From the IMG/VR virus record IMGVR_UViG_3300010885_019221, positions 1 through 29,312 of that record: DNA of 29,312 nucleotides; one strand, given 5' to 3'. A model generated the notes under the pieces. That model made no database searches, was not told the DNA's origin, and worked only from the letters and a program-made list of their open reading frames with translations. Of this stretch, positions 6,023 through 12,513 are shown one piece after another. Every line of letters begins with the position of its first letter. The first letter of the stretch is position 1. The DNA comes from a virus. The translations under genes and the position numbers were made by a program.

Positions 6023-6028
6023 ATTATA
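6023..6028 (-). promoter_or_regulatory. -10 box for a leaderless Dps-like gene
   Basis: TATAAT (6028-6023) lies exactly 6 nt before the ATG at 6016. The -35 region is weak (TTAAGC at an 18-bp spacing) and there is no TGn. A terminator-like hairpin just upstream would make an independent start necessary. Confidence 0.5.
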
Positions 6029-6037
6029 CCCTACTAA

Positions 6038-6061
6038 TTAAAAAAGGCTTAACGACCTTTT
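6038..6061 (-). terminator. likely rho-independent terminator after the 45-aa gene
   Basis: AAAAGG (6061-6056) pairs with CCTTTT (6047-6042) around an 8-nt loop that holds the stop codon of the 45-aa gene, and the T run continues (T6-T7). The stem is short and weak, so read-through to the Dps-like gene is possible. Confidence 0.45.
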
Positions 6062-6186
6062 CCACGCTTTACATAGCCTGTCTTCTTCTTGTTCATAGAC
6101 CCTGGAGTATTAAATCCACCTCGTTGTGGAGTATTCTTAATTCTAATCTCAAGTGCTTCTTTAACTTTGTCGTGATGCTTTCCCAT
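6049..6186 (-). CDS. hypothetical basic small protein, 45 aa
   Basis: Starts MGKHHDKVKE after an AGGAG Shine-Dalgarno and ends in a strongly basic tail (NKKKTGYVKRGKGR). The middle has a Gly/Pro-rich stretch, TPQRGGFNTPGS. The charge suggests nucleic-acid binding. It lies 80 nt downstream of tRNA-Leu in the same transcript and ends in a terminator-like hairpin. No family is recognised. Confidence 0.65.
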   Translation of the reverse strand: MGKHHDKVKEALEIRIKNTPQRGGFNTPGSMNKKKTGYVKRGKGR

Positions 6187-6204
6187 TTTATCTCCTAAAG
6201 TAAA

Positions 6205-6247
6205 CAGTTTGCCACGCCATTACATCGTGTGGGGATATATGCAACTG
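6205..6247 (-). other. possible structured leader of the 45-aa gene
   Basis: CAGTTGC (6247-6241) can pair with GCAAACTG (6212-6205) with one bulged A, enclosing a smaller CCAC/GTGG-type helix. It lies between tRNA-Leu and the Shine-Dalgarno of the 45-aa gene. It may be a processing structure or a leader; the evidence is pairing only. Confidence 0.3.
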
Positions 6248-6265
6248 CTAAACATATAACGCTTG

Positions 6266-6338
6266 TACCCTAAGTCAGATTCGAACTGACACTGTAACGA
6301 TTTTAAGTCGTTTATCTCTGCCATTGGATTACTAGGGC
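6266..6338 (-). tRNA. tRNA-Leu(UAA)-like, with a short variable arm
   Basis: Acceptor GCCCTAG/TTAGGGT (two G-T pairs), anticodon stem AACGA/TCGTT with loop CTTAAAA (anticodon TAA, reads UUA), T arm GTCAG/CTGAC with loop TTCGAAT, discriminator A, no CCA. The D stem has three good pairs. The variable region is only 5 nt, whereas bacterial tRNA-Leu normally has a long variable arm, so charging by leucyl-tRNA synthetase is uncertain. It is the first product of the promoter at 6387-6415. Confidence 0.85.
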
Positions 6339-6348
6339 ATAGAGAAGA

Positions 6349-6371
6349 GGGCTGGTCGTGAGAGACAGCCC
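6349..6371 (-). other. hairpin between promoter and tRNA-Leu
   Basis: GGGCTG (6371-6366) pairs with CAGCCC (6354-6349) across an 11-nt loop. It begins close to the predicted transcript start and lies 10 nt before the tRNA. There is no U tract, so it is probably a leader or processing structure. Confidence 0.5.
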
Positions 6372-6386
6372 CCTGCTCGTAAATTT

Positions 6387-6415
6387 ATTATAGCATTATA
6401 TTTTTTATATGTCTA
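6387..6415 (-). promoter_or_regulatory. promoter for tRNA-Leu and the 45-aa gene
   Basis: -35 TAGACA (6415-6410), 17-bp spacer, -10 TATAAT (6392-6387) with upstream TGC (extended -10). The -35 overlaps the TAG stop of the holin-like gene. Confidence 0.8.
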
Positions 6416-6670
6416 GTTCTTTGCTTTTGGTGTATCTGGATTTGATGCTTCTGTATCTATATTATTAAATGCAGCATTAATTTCACTTCTTGTAAGTTTG
6501 CCATCTTCTACATATGCTCTTGCTAATCTTTCTAAGACTGTGGCTACTCCACCAATTCCTGCCATAGCAGCAGAAAGCCAGAAATTAACACCAACAATTG
6601 CACCTGCACCGATAACAGATAAGGCTGTAGCAATAAATACTGCAAAAATTCTTTTAACTATATCAATCAT
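6413..6670 (-). CDS. holin-like membrane protein, r1t type
   Basis: 85 aa. A membrane hairpin occupies residues about 5-45 (RIFAVFIATALSVIGAGAIVG, then FWLSAAMAGIGGVATVLERLA), followed by the charged segment RAYVEDGKLTRSEINAAFNN. This layout and the end-of-helix motif match r1t-type holins of actinophages. Holins collect in the inner membrane and open it at a set time so that lysins reach the wall. It is downstream of the other small membrane protein (4-bp overlap) and of the lectin protein. The separate wall hydrolases are upstream, past a terminator at 7991-8026. Confidence 0.75.
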   Translation of the reverse strand: MIDIVKRIFAVFIATALSVIGAGAIVGVNFWLSAAMAGIGGVATVLERLARAYVEDGKLTRSEINAAFNNIDTEASNPDTPKAKN

Positions 6671-6855
6671 TCTTTTTCCCCCTTATCATTTTCTCTCAAT
6701 CCCATTGAAAGAAGCCAAATTATCAATGACCATACAATTGCAAAGCCAACGACAGTTTTAGCACTTCCTTCAAGAACTACCCATGCAATAAACATACCCA
6801 AAAGAGTAAATGTTTGGTTAAGTAATTCACGAACTTTATCTAATATCCACTTCAT
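6667..6855 (-). CDS. small membrane protein, possible second holin
   Basis: 62 aa. Residues 1-12 are amphipathic (MKWILDKVRELL), two hydrophobic segments follow at about 15-30 and 33-51, and a charged tail ends in NDKGEKE. A short polar stretch (GSAKT) separates the two segments, so a hairpin with both ends inside is likely. Many actinophages encode two small membrane proteins next to each other that act as holin and antiholin; which is which cannot be told here. Its start abuts the lectin gene stop and its stop overlaps the next start (ATGA). Confidence 0.65.
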   Translation of the reverse strand: MKWILDKVRELLNQTFTLLGMFIAWVVLEGSAKTVVGFAIVWSLIIWLLSMGLRENDKGEKE

Positions 6856-7916
6856 TATTTAATCACCCTCCCTACCACGCTAGTTGTTGATAAAATTTGT
6901 GCAGCAATAACTGACGCAACAACAACTTTTTGAGATTGTTCTCTAACTTTTGGTGTCATGTCTGCACCAACATTTGCCATAGCAGTCAGGGCTTTTCCTG
7001 GATCTGTAAATATTGCAGATACTACTGCTGATGGACTATTAAAAATTTGAATTGCATCTGCAACTTTAGCAGTCAATACAACCCCGTTAGGCAAACTAAC
7101 TGGAGTTTCTGGTGGAAGGTCTGCATATGTTAAGCCTAGTTCTGTTAGGCTTTCTGTTGTTACCGCTTCTCCTGGAACTAGGTTGTCTAATATTGACTGA
7201 ACTTTAACATCTGTGGTATCATTTATGGATGGAATATTTTCAGGAGTTGCGCTATTGGATGGCAAAGGAGTCTCAGGTAAGGTCGGAGATTCCAGTGGAG
7301 TTGGAGTTACTTCTGGAGACGAAACAGATGGCTCAGGAATTACGGTTGGAATTACAATCGGTTCTGGAGTCTTTGAATAGATTGGAGTAGGCGTTGAAGA
7401 AACTTCTGAAGGCGATGGGGACGGCGTTACTTGTATTGTCTCTGATGGTGACGGTTCAGGTGTTGGCTCTGGGCTTGTTGTGGGTGTTGGCTCAATGGTT
7501 TGTGTCGGGCTGGGACTAGGTTCTAAACTAGGACTTGGACTTGGTTCTATAAGATATTCATAGTGTAAATAAACATTTAATCTTTTATATGTACCGCCAC
7601 AGGGATCTCCGAAGATACCATTTGATGCGGGTATTTCAACATAATCATTTCCCAAAACATATTCTTCAACAATAGATTGTGATTCAATTGCGTGACACCA
7701 ACTTTCTTGTAACTGTTCTGGTGTCCCATAACTAGCAAACTCTACATAATCAAAGTATGCATTATCTGGTGCTTGTAAAATCATTGTCCCATTCTCTGGA
7801 ACACTTGCAAAAATCATTTGCGAATCATCTGAAAAAGCAGGAGAAATTGTAAAAAGAAAAATTGTAGCAATAAAAGGTAATACCCCTAAAACATTTAATA
7901 TTTTTTTATTTTTCAA
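6855..7916 (-). CDS. secreted protein with SUEL-type galactose/rhamnose-binding lectin domain and PST-rich stalk
   Basis: 353 aa from a TTG at 7916. That start has GGAG 9 nt upstream and gives a classic signal peptide (KNKK, hydrophobic core, SPAFS). A frame from an upstream TTG adds 11 residues and would spoil it. Residues about 33-121 resemble the SUEL/rhamnose-binding lectin domain: VEFASYGTP, WCHAIES, IPASNGIFGDPCGGTYKRL. Only two of the usual eight cysteines remain (CHA and DPC). Residues about 124-235 are a Pro/Ser/Thr repeat stalk (SPSPS, EPTPEPSPS), and the C-terminal 118 residues are a helical region with no recognised motif. It may bind sugars on the cell surface or act with the holins in lysis; both are inference. 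The extended -10 promoter at 7954-7962 drives it. Confidence 0.75.
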   Translation of the reverse strand: MKNKKILNVLGVLPFIATIFLFTISPAFSDDSQMIFASVPENGTMILQAPDNAYFDYVEFASYGTPEQLQESWCHAIESQSIVEEYVLGNDYVEIPASNGIFGDPCGGTYKRLNVYLHYEYLIEPSPSPSLEPSPSPTQTIEPTPTTSPEPTPEPSPSETIQVTPSPSPSEVSSTPTPIYSKTPEPIVIPTVIPEPSVSSPEVTPTPLESPTLPETPLPSNSATPENIPSINDTTDVKVQSILDNLVPGEAVTTESLTELGLTYADLPPETPVSLPNGVVLTAKVADAIQIFNSPSAVVSAIFTDPGKALTAMANVGADMTPKVREQSQKVVVASVIAAQILSTTSVVGRVIK

Positions 7917-7953
7917 TTCCTTTTTCTCCGAGTCAATTATTATTGACAAGACT

Positions 7954-7962
7954 ATTATATCA
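7954..7962 (-). promoter_or_regulatory. extended -10 promoter of the lectin-holin operon
   Basis: TGA followed by TATAAT (7959-7954) forms an extended -10. No -35 lies at 17 bp. The leader is about 30 nt and carries GGAG. It comes just after the strong terminator at 7991-8026. Confidence 0.65.
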
Positions 7963-7990
7963 CTAATTAATCATAAATACTAGATAATAT

Positions 7991-8026
7991 AAAAAAAAGG
8001 ACAGATAATAATCTGTCCCTTTTTTA
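7991..8026 (-). terminator. strong rho-independent terminator
   Basis: GGACAGAT and ATCTGTCC (8018-8011, 8006-7999) form a perfect 8-bp stem with a 4-nt loop. On the minus strand a run of eight T follows; a run of A precedes the stem, so the element could also work in the other direction. It ends the packaging-lysin transcript. Confidence 0.92.
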
Positions 8027-8033
8027 TATAACT

Positions 8034-8231
8034 TTAAATTTTTGGATCAAATAATCCATTCCAAATAGAATATGATTTAGATGTACTACTTGCTTCTGAT
8101 GCATAAAGGGCTGCTAAATGATTTTTAGCATCTTCTTCTGTTTTATGACATCCAACAATTTCCCCGTTGTCATCTTTGACAACAGCATAACCAGAACACC
8201 CTTCTTTTTTATTTGAAATATGCCAAGGCAT
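8034..8231 (-). CDS. small virion-type protein, with C-terminal IWNGLF tag
   Basis: 65 aa. The body MPWHIS..., CSGYAVVKDDNGEIVGCHKTEEDAKNHLAALYASE is a compact module met often in phage head or protease proteins, either alone or fused to them. It contains the VKD...G...GCH turn and a helix ending in LYAS. The tail SIWNGLFDPKI (aromatic motif at 56-61) is separated from the module by a Ser/Thr-rich linker, which suggests an appended signal. The ATG overlaps the stop of the CHAP-like gene (TAATG), and the terminator lies just beyond. A structural or packaged role is inferred. Confidence 0.75.
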   Translation of the reverse strand: MPWHISNKKEGCSGYAVVKDDNGEIVGCHKTEEDAKNHLAALYASEASSTSKSYSIWNGLFDPKI

Positions 8232-8641
8232 TATTCTGGTAACTTCTTCATAGTTAATTTTACATCATTGTAAACTGAAGCCCAGCCTAATGGCTCTACT
8301 CCCCAATTTTTCTTAAACCAAGTTAATGGTACTTCTCCAACAAAATCTTTTTTTGGAGAATCTGTTCCAATTACAATGCCTTTTTTATCAGACTGAATAA
8401 CTACATGCCCAAACTTTCCAATATTAAAAAAGATGGGAGCACCAATTGGGGCATTTTCAAAATCAGTATGTCGTGCTTCCTTTGGGATATGATTCCATGC
8501 ATCAATTGCAGAAGCATATTTTACTGGAAGACCCCAAGCATTTTGGCAGGTTCGGTGACACCACCCCTGAAAACCAGAAGTACCAAGATGCTTTCTCATA
8601 TTCTTAAGAGCCTGAATACCATTTAATTTACTTGTGGACAT
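8231..8641 (-). CDS. CHAP/NlpC-like cysteine amidase or peptidase
   Basis: 136 aa. A cysteine in the segment GWCHRTCQNAWG (residues about 26-37) and a later histidine in GKFGHVVIQS fit the Cys-His pair of the CHAP/NlpC-P60 superfamily, with the expected strand order around FFNIG and VVIQSD. Such domains cut peptide bonds or amide links in peptidoglycan. There is no binding domain or signal peptide. It is sandwiched between the M23 gene and a virion-type gene with TAATG overlaps on both sides, so it may be a split endolysin partner of the M23 protein or a tail wall-digesting part. The two cysteines are near each other, so the nucleophile needs testing. Confidence 0.6.
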   Translation of the reverse strand: MSTSKLNGIQALKNMRKHLGTSGFQGWCHRTCQNAWGLPVKYASAIDAWNHIPKEARHTDFENAPIGAPIFFNIGKFGHVVIQSDKKGIVIGTDSPKKDFVGEVPLTWFKKNWGVEPLGWASVYNDVKLTMKKLPE

Positions 8642-9066
8642 TAGGCATCCAAAAGAACTTTAGGATCTAAGTGACCATCCCAAGCCCAGTTTGCAGTCTT
8701 TTGTACTTCAAAGTGTAGGTGCTCTCCGAATACATTTCCATCTTCTGGATGTCCTGCACGACCACCTGATTCACCAATATGCTGACCCTTTGTAACCTTG
8801 TCTCCAACCTTAACAAGAGACTTCATTAGATGAGCGTAGATAGCCCAATATTTCTTACCGTTAATTGAAGATTCAACAATAACTGAATGTGCACCAAATG
8901 ATGATCCCCAAGTACCAATTCCCTTTACTGTTCCTCCAACTGCTGCAAGTACATCCGTACCCGCCTTGCATGGAAAGTCTACTCCTTTGTGGATTCCGTG
9001 AGACCAAACATCTCCCTTTTTACCATATGGTGTTCCGATCTTGCCACCTTTAATTGGTAATGCCAT
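8641..9066 (-). CDS. M23-family metallopeptidase, endolysin-like
   Basis: 141 aa, a lone catalytic domain. The zinc ligands are visible: H and D in HGIHKGVDF (about residues 24-32), and the HxH motif in FGEHLHFEV, with GKKYWAIYAHL providing the catalytic histidine. Family members are glycyl-glycine or D,D endopeptidases that cut peptidoglycan cross-bridges. No signal peptide and no cell-wall binding domain are present, so release depends on the holins. It is followed by a CHAP-like domain in an overlapping frame and preceded by the possible nuclease. The start has AAGGAATG context with a Shine-Dalgarno. Confidence 0.9.
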   Translation of the reverse strand: MALPIKGGKIGTPYGKKGDVWSHGIHKGVDFPCKAGTDVLAAVGGTVKGIGTWGSSFGAHSVIVESSINGKKYWAIYAHLMKSLVKVGDKVTKGQHIGESGGRAGHPEDGNVFGEHLHFEVQKTANWAWDGHLDPKVLLDA

Positions 9067-9068
9067 AA

Positions 9069-9761
9069 CTAATCATTCCTTTTCATTTTTAATTTTAGAT
9101 CTTTAATAAATACTTCTGGACTAACTAATCTAGATTTTATACCTTTTATTGTAGCGCAATTTTTGCCACCCCATAAAGGATTAGGACCAAAAGTGTATTC
9201 GATACTACTATCTATTATACCAAACCCTGAATTGGACGCACATATTATGCTTGCCCCTTCTTTTTCAAGGGACTTCCACTTAGATTCACGCACATCAATT
9301 TTGTCTGTCTTACTCCAATACCCCTGTGAATCAAAATAAATATCAAAACTCTTAGTCACTTTACCAACGGTAATTGAAATATCTAAGTCAGACTTAATTC
9401 TACCGCTTGAAAGAAACTCTCTTTCCTTGTCTACACCTGTACGCTCTACATCAAATCCCTGCATCTGTAGGAATTCGATTACAATATCTTCTGCAAACCA
9501 GCCATAAATTAAATCAATAGCATATTCAGTAGCAGTTCTATTGTCACGATTAAATGGAATGTTGCATATTTTTTCTAGTCTATTAGAATGTTTTGTAGAT
9601 ACATCTAAACTGAGAGACTCTTGGGCTAACTGCCTAGTCATAAAATTATCAAAATTAATATCGGGATACATAAAAGGTATGTCATTAAATGACACACCTA
9701 GTAGGTCACACAATGAGATTAAACTATCTCTCTTAGCAGTAAGTTTTTTATTATCTATCAT
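9069..9761 (-). CDS. possible PD-(D/E)XK nuclease, 230 aa
   Basis: No family is recognised with certainty. The middle contains an order of residues that could be a PD-(D/E)XK active site: a helical Glu in GWFAEDIVIEFL, then SDLDISI, and a strand ending in DVRESKW, where E-S-K could be the (D/E)xK. The N-terminal 90 residues look helical. If correct, it would be a restriction-like or Holliday-junction-type endonuclease, with an unusual place between the lysin and the packaging genes. The hydrophobic core and charge pattern fit a soluble enzyme. An alternative is a structural protein. The start is an ATG 4 nt after the previous stop. Confidence 0.4.
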   Translation of the reverse strand: MIDNKKLTAKRDSLISLCDLLGVSFNDIPFMYPDINFDNFMTRQLAQESLSLDVSTKHSNRLEKICNIPFNRDNRTATEYAIDLIYGWFAEDIVIEFLQMQGFDVERTGVDKEREFLSSGRIKSDLDISITVGKVTKSFDIYFDSQGYWSKTDKIDVRESKWKSLEKEGASIICASNSGFGIIDSSIEYTFGPNPLWGGKNCATIKGIKSRLVSPEVFIKDLKLKMKRND

Positions 9762-9764
9762 AAA

Positions 9765-10043
9765 TTAATTATCAAATACTTTAGTGAATGAATCAATTTT
9801 ATCATTGATACTTTTTAATCTTTTCTTAAGATTAGAATTCTCTGTCTTATAGTTTTGTAACTGATTCTTTAAAAATTGATTTTCTTTAAAAGTAATTGAA
9901 AGCACTTCTGATGTCTTTTCATTTAGTTTTTTTTCAATCTCAATTATAGAAACAAGGCATTTATAAAGTTTAGTGAAATGCTTAATTGCAAAAACATGTA
10001 TTAAAATTGTTACACTAATTAGACTTACTACTAGTACTTCCAT
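9765..10043 (-). CDS. membrane-anchored coiled-coil protein, 92 aa
   Basis: Residues 1-22 are hydrophobic (MEVLVVSLISVTILIHVFAI), then HFTKLYK and a long Lys/Glu/Asn-rich helix from about 35 to 90, with heptad-like spacing typical of coiled coils. The N-terminal segment acts as a membrane anchor and the helix would extend on one side. Spanin-like, holin-associated or tail chaperone roles are possible, none shown. It is the first gene after the structured RNA, with a GAGGT Shine-Dalgarno 5 nt before the ATG, so the RNA lies in its leader. Confidence 0.6.
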   Translation of the reverse strand: MEVLVVSLISVTILIHVFAIKHFTKLYKCLVSIIEIEKKLNEKTSEVLSITFKENQFLKNQLQNYKTENSNLKKRLKSINDKIDSFTKVFDN

Positions 10044-10063
10044 TTTTACCTCTTAAAATTAGC

Positions 10064-10178
10064 GTGGTAGATATTCACCTTGTGTCCCCTGCACTGAAAG
10101 CGTAGAATCTTCTAACGCCATTCAACTGGACTCGTAATATGTAACTATTCCACCCTAAGATAAGAATATCTACCACTA
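10064..10178 (-). ncRNA. structured RNA of unknown family beside terL
   Basis: About 115 nt. A perfect 13-bp terminal helix (10176-10164 with 10076-10064) extends by 5 more pairs (AUCUU with AAGGU, past a UU bulge). The interior holds a clear hairpin (GCG-UAGA with UCUA-CGC, one bulge) and a possible GUCC/GGAC helix, giving a rod with a branched head. The promoter at 10185-10213 places the predicted start at about 10178, so the 5' end lies at the base of the helix. No T loop or U tract, and no match to a family I know. It may be a free small RNA or the leader of the gene at 9765-10043. It sits between terL and that gene. Confidence 0.7.
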
Positions 10179-10184
10179 TCTTCT

Positions 10185-10213
10185 ATTGTATTAAATAACC
10201 CTTAAATTGTCAA
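10185..10213 (-). promoter_or_regulatory. strong promoter for the structured RNA
   Basis: -35 TTGACA (10213-10208, full consensus), 17-bp spacer, -10 TACAAT (10190-10185). The predicted start at about 10178 is the beginning of the terminal helix. The -35 and most of the spacer lie in the last codons of terL. Confidence 0.85.
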
Positions 10214-11999
10214 GCGCACTTGCAAGTTCTTCTGGCATAGATCTTTTAGGAGCATCAATTACTCCAGGATTTTGCCTAACATACTTTTCTCTTTCTTTCA
10301 AAATCTCATCTCTATGCATACTAGAATATGTATGGATTTTAACTTCTCTGTCCCCTTTAGTAGTTCTAGAAATAGCATTATATATTGCTCCACAAACAGC
10401 ATCCGCAAGGTCTTTAGAACCCTTTCTTGGGTGATCAACCTTATCACGAACAATTCTAAGTTGCAACAACTCATCAACTAATAACTTAATTGCTGGACCA
10501 TTTACACGCTCTTCAGTCACAAGCATAGCCATATCTTCATAGTGCTTCTTTGCAACAGATAACAACTCAGTATTAATTCCATGAGCCTTAAGTTGTTGCA
10601 TCATATCATGTGAATTCCAACGGTCAAATGTAACCATTTTCAGTCTAAATCCACGCTCACGAAGATGAATTATATAATCTTTAACTTCAGTAAAGTCTAC
10701 AGACTTAGTTGATGTTGGTGTCCAGAACATGACTGCATCTACTACTACTCTAGGAGCAGCATCTGTCATTGTTCCCGCAATTTTCATGCTTACCCAAGAT
10801 TCAACATGCGCTAGTGCAACAGCACAATGGTCATGCTTCTGAGCAAGGTCGACATGTATAAAGTATTCTTTATCCTCATCTGGCTTGAACCATTCAGCAA
10901 ATCTTCCATTTTCTCCAACTGCAATGTCAGATCTGTTAAATGCCATCTCAACTTTTTCACGAGACTTAAAGAAAGCATCTACTGCTTCTGGAGGCATACA
11001 GGCAAAGCGTGACAGTGCATCTACTGGATCGGTATAGAAATCTACGGTAAAATCTTCAATGTGCCTTGTAGGATTAATTTCCCATGTGGGTCTCTTTAGG
11101 GCAAACACTCTAGGAACAGAGTAAGCATTGATATGATCTTCTTCCCATTCAACTGTAAATTTATTTTCTTCAATGTCATCTGGAAGTTCTGGATCAATCT
11201 TGAATTCATGGCTTCTAGTAATTACTTCCTTACTTGCAACTACATCGTTATAACGCTGCTGGATATAGTCATTCTTGAAGCGAGGAAATGAAAGAAGAAT
11301 AATCTTTCCAAAGTCTGGGAAGCGGGATGCAACAGATGCACGATACATCTTGTAAATAGCACTAGCAGTCTTAGCCTGTTCATGTCCCGATGTTGATTCA
11401 AGTTCAAAACCTGAAATCTCATCAAGGATAACTACAAGCACATTGTATCCTTCCCAAGATTCTCTCTGGGAGTGACCTGAGTGAACTGTAATGCCTTTAT
11501 CGAACTCTACGCTAGATGCTTTAGCAAAATATTTTCCCTGAAACCAAGGGGATTTATCAATACGAGTTGTGAAGCCCTTAAAGAAAACTCGTTTTGCCTG
11601 TTCAGCGTTAATAGCAATATTAAGAATATCAATAGCGTCACCTGGAGGCTTGCCATAATATTTTGCTGGATCTTTTAAGGACAAAAGTAAATAAACAATA
11701 TAAGCACAAGCAATAGTTGATGTATAGTCCTTACCAGAACCTTTTCCTAATTGAAGGATTACTTCATTACAGGTTTGTTTCCATCTTTTTGCTGCTTCCT
11801 CTTCATCAAAGAGTTGTTGTAATGTATCTTTACGATAGATTTGTGTCATAGCACGAATCATTGTATATTGATATTCAGACAATGGAGGAAGTCCTAGATA
11901 ATGCTCATCAACAACGAATTGTTCAATTGTTACAGGCTTCTCTTCAAATAAGTCCCCGCTAAGGACTTCCATAAAGTCGGAAAAATCAATATCAGACAT
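10191..11999 (-). CDS. terL: terminase large subunit
   Basis: 602 aa, the DNA-packaging motor and headful nuclease. The ATPase half has Walker A GKGSGKD (about 85-91) and Walker B VVILDE (189-194) followed by SG, as in terminases. The nuclease half has HVDLAQKHDHCA (D384), TFDRWNS (457-463) and KDLADA near residue 530, the three RNase-H-like acidic positions. The length is normal. It acts at the portal with the small subunit. Its start overlaps the end of the small-subunit gene by 8 bp. The final codons carry the promoter of the structured RNA. Confidence 0.95.
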   Translation of the reverse strand: MSDIDFSDFMEVLSGDLFEEKPVTIEQFVVDEHYLGLPPLSEYQYTMIRAMTQIYRKDTLQQLFDEEEAAKRWKQTCNEVILQLGKGSGKDYTSTIACAYIVYLLLSLKDPAKYYGKPPGDAIDILNIAINAEQAKRVFFKGFTTRIDKSPWFQGKYFAKASSVEFDKGITVHSGHSQRESWEGYNVLVVILDEISGFELESTSGHEQAKTASAIYKMYRASVASRFPDFGKIILLSFPRFKNDYIQQRYNDVVASKEVITRSHEFKIDPELPDDIEENKFTVEWEEDHINAYSVPRVFALKRPTWEINPTRHIEDFTVDFYTDPVDALSRFACMPPEAVDAFFKSREKVEMAFNRSDIAVGENGRFAEWFKPDEDKEYFIHVDLAQKHDHCAVALAHVESWVSMKIAGTMTDAAPRVVVDAVMFWTPTSTKSVDFTEVKDYIIHLRERGFRLKMVTFDRWNSHDMMQQLKAHGINTELLSVAKKHYEDMAMLVTEERVNGPAIKLLVDELLQLRIVRDKVDHPRKGSKDLADAVCGAIYNAISRTTKGDREVKIHTYSSMHRDEILKEREKYVRQNPGVIDAPKRSMPEELASALDNLRVI

Positions 12000-12513
12000 C
12001 TACTGGTTCTACTTTACCAGTTACTTGAGAAAGTTTTCTAGCCACTTCAAATTTACAAGAGTCGCAACTTGATGTTACAGACTTAAGAATATCAACAAGA
12101 ATTTCTTGCTTTCTTTCTGTTTCCATCAACTGATCTCCCAATTCATTATTCTCTAATAAACCTGCTTTTTGCAGCATCTCAATTCTTTTTGCTTCAATAT
12201 CAGCAATCAATTTTAATGTCTGTGTCTTAATGCTAAGTTGATCATTTGCATCTGCTTGTTCAACCGTTTCCCACGCTTTTTGTATGAGCATAGCATAATG
12301 TTGATCAGCACCTACTAATGCTTCCTTAGCCCTATCACGAATATGACTATCTGAATGAACAATAGTTCGCCACTCATCAAGAAGCATCAGTACTTCTCCA
12401 CGCTTCATACTCAAATTTCTAGCAATTTGATTTGCGTTATTTCCTTTGAGAAGTTCCTCTACAACTTTATTCATGTTGTCGAATTTCTCAACTAATTCTA
12501 GTTCATTAGACAT
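11992..12513 (-). CDS. terS: terminase small subunit-like DNA-binding protein
   Basis: 173 aa. The N-terminal 60 residues have an HTH-like pattern (NNANQIARNLSMKRGEVLMLLDEW). The middle is a long helical stretch (HYAMLIQKAWETVEQ..., IADIEAKRIEMLQKAGLL) that would form the oligomer. A CDSCKFE pair of cysteines near residue 150 may bind zinc. Small terminase subunits recognise the packaging site and load the large subunit; position directly before terL with an 8-bp overlap is the main argument. Sequence similarity in this family is weak, so the name is an inference. Confidence 0.65.
   Translation of the reverse strand: MSNELELVEKFDNMNKVVEELLKGNNANQIARNLSMKRGEVLMLLDEWRTIVHSDSHIRDRAKEALVGADQHYAMLIQKAWETVEQADANDQLSIKTQTLKLIADIEAKRIEMLQKAGLLENNELGDQLMETERKQEILVDILKSVTSSCDSCKFEVARKLSQVTGKVEPVDV

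Noticed and set aside
9214-9222. TGG-TATAAT extended -10 within the putative nuclease gene
   Set aside because: No -35 at 16-18 bp and it is inside a coding region with no gene start nearby; likely chance.
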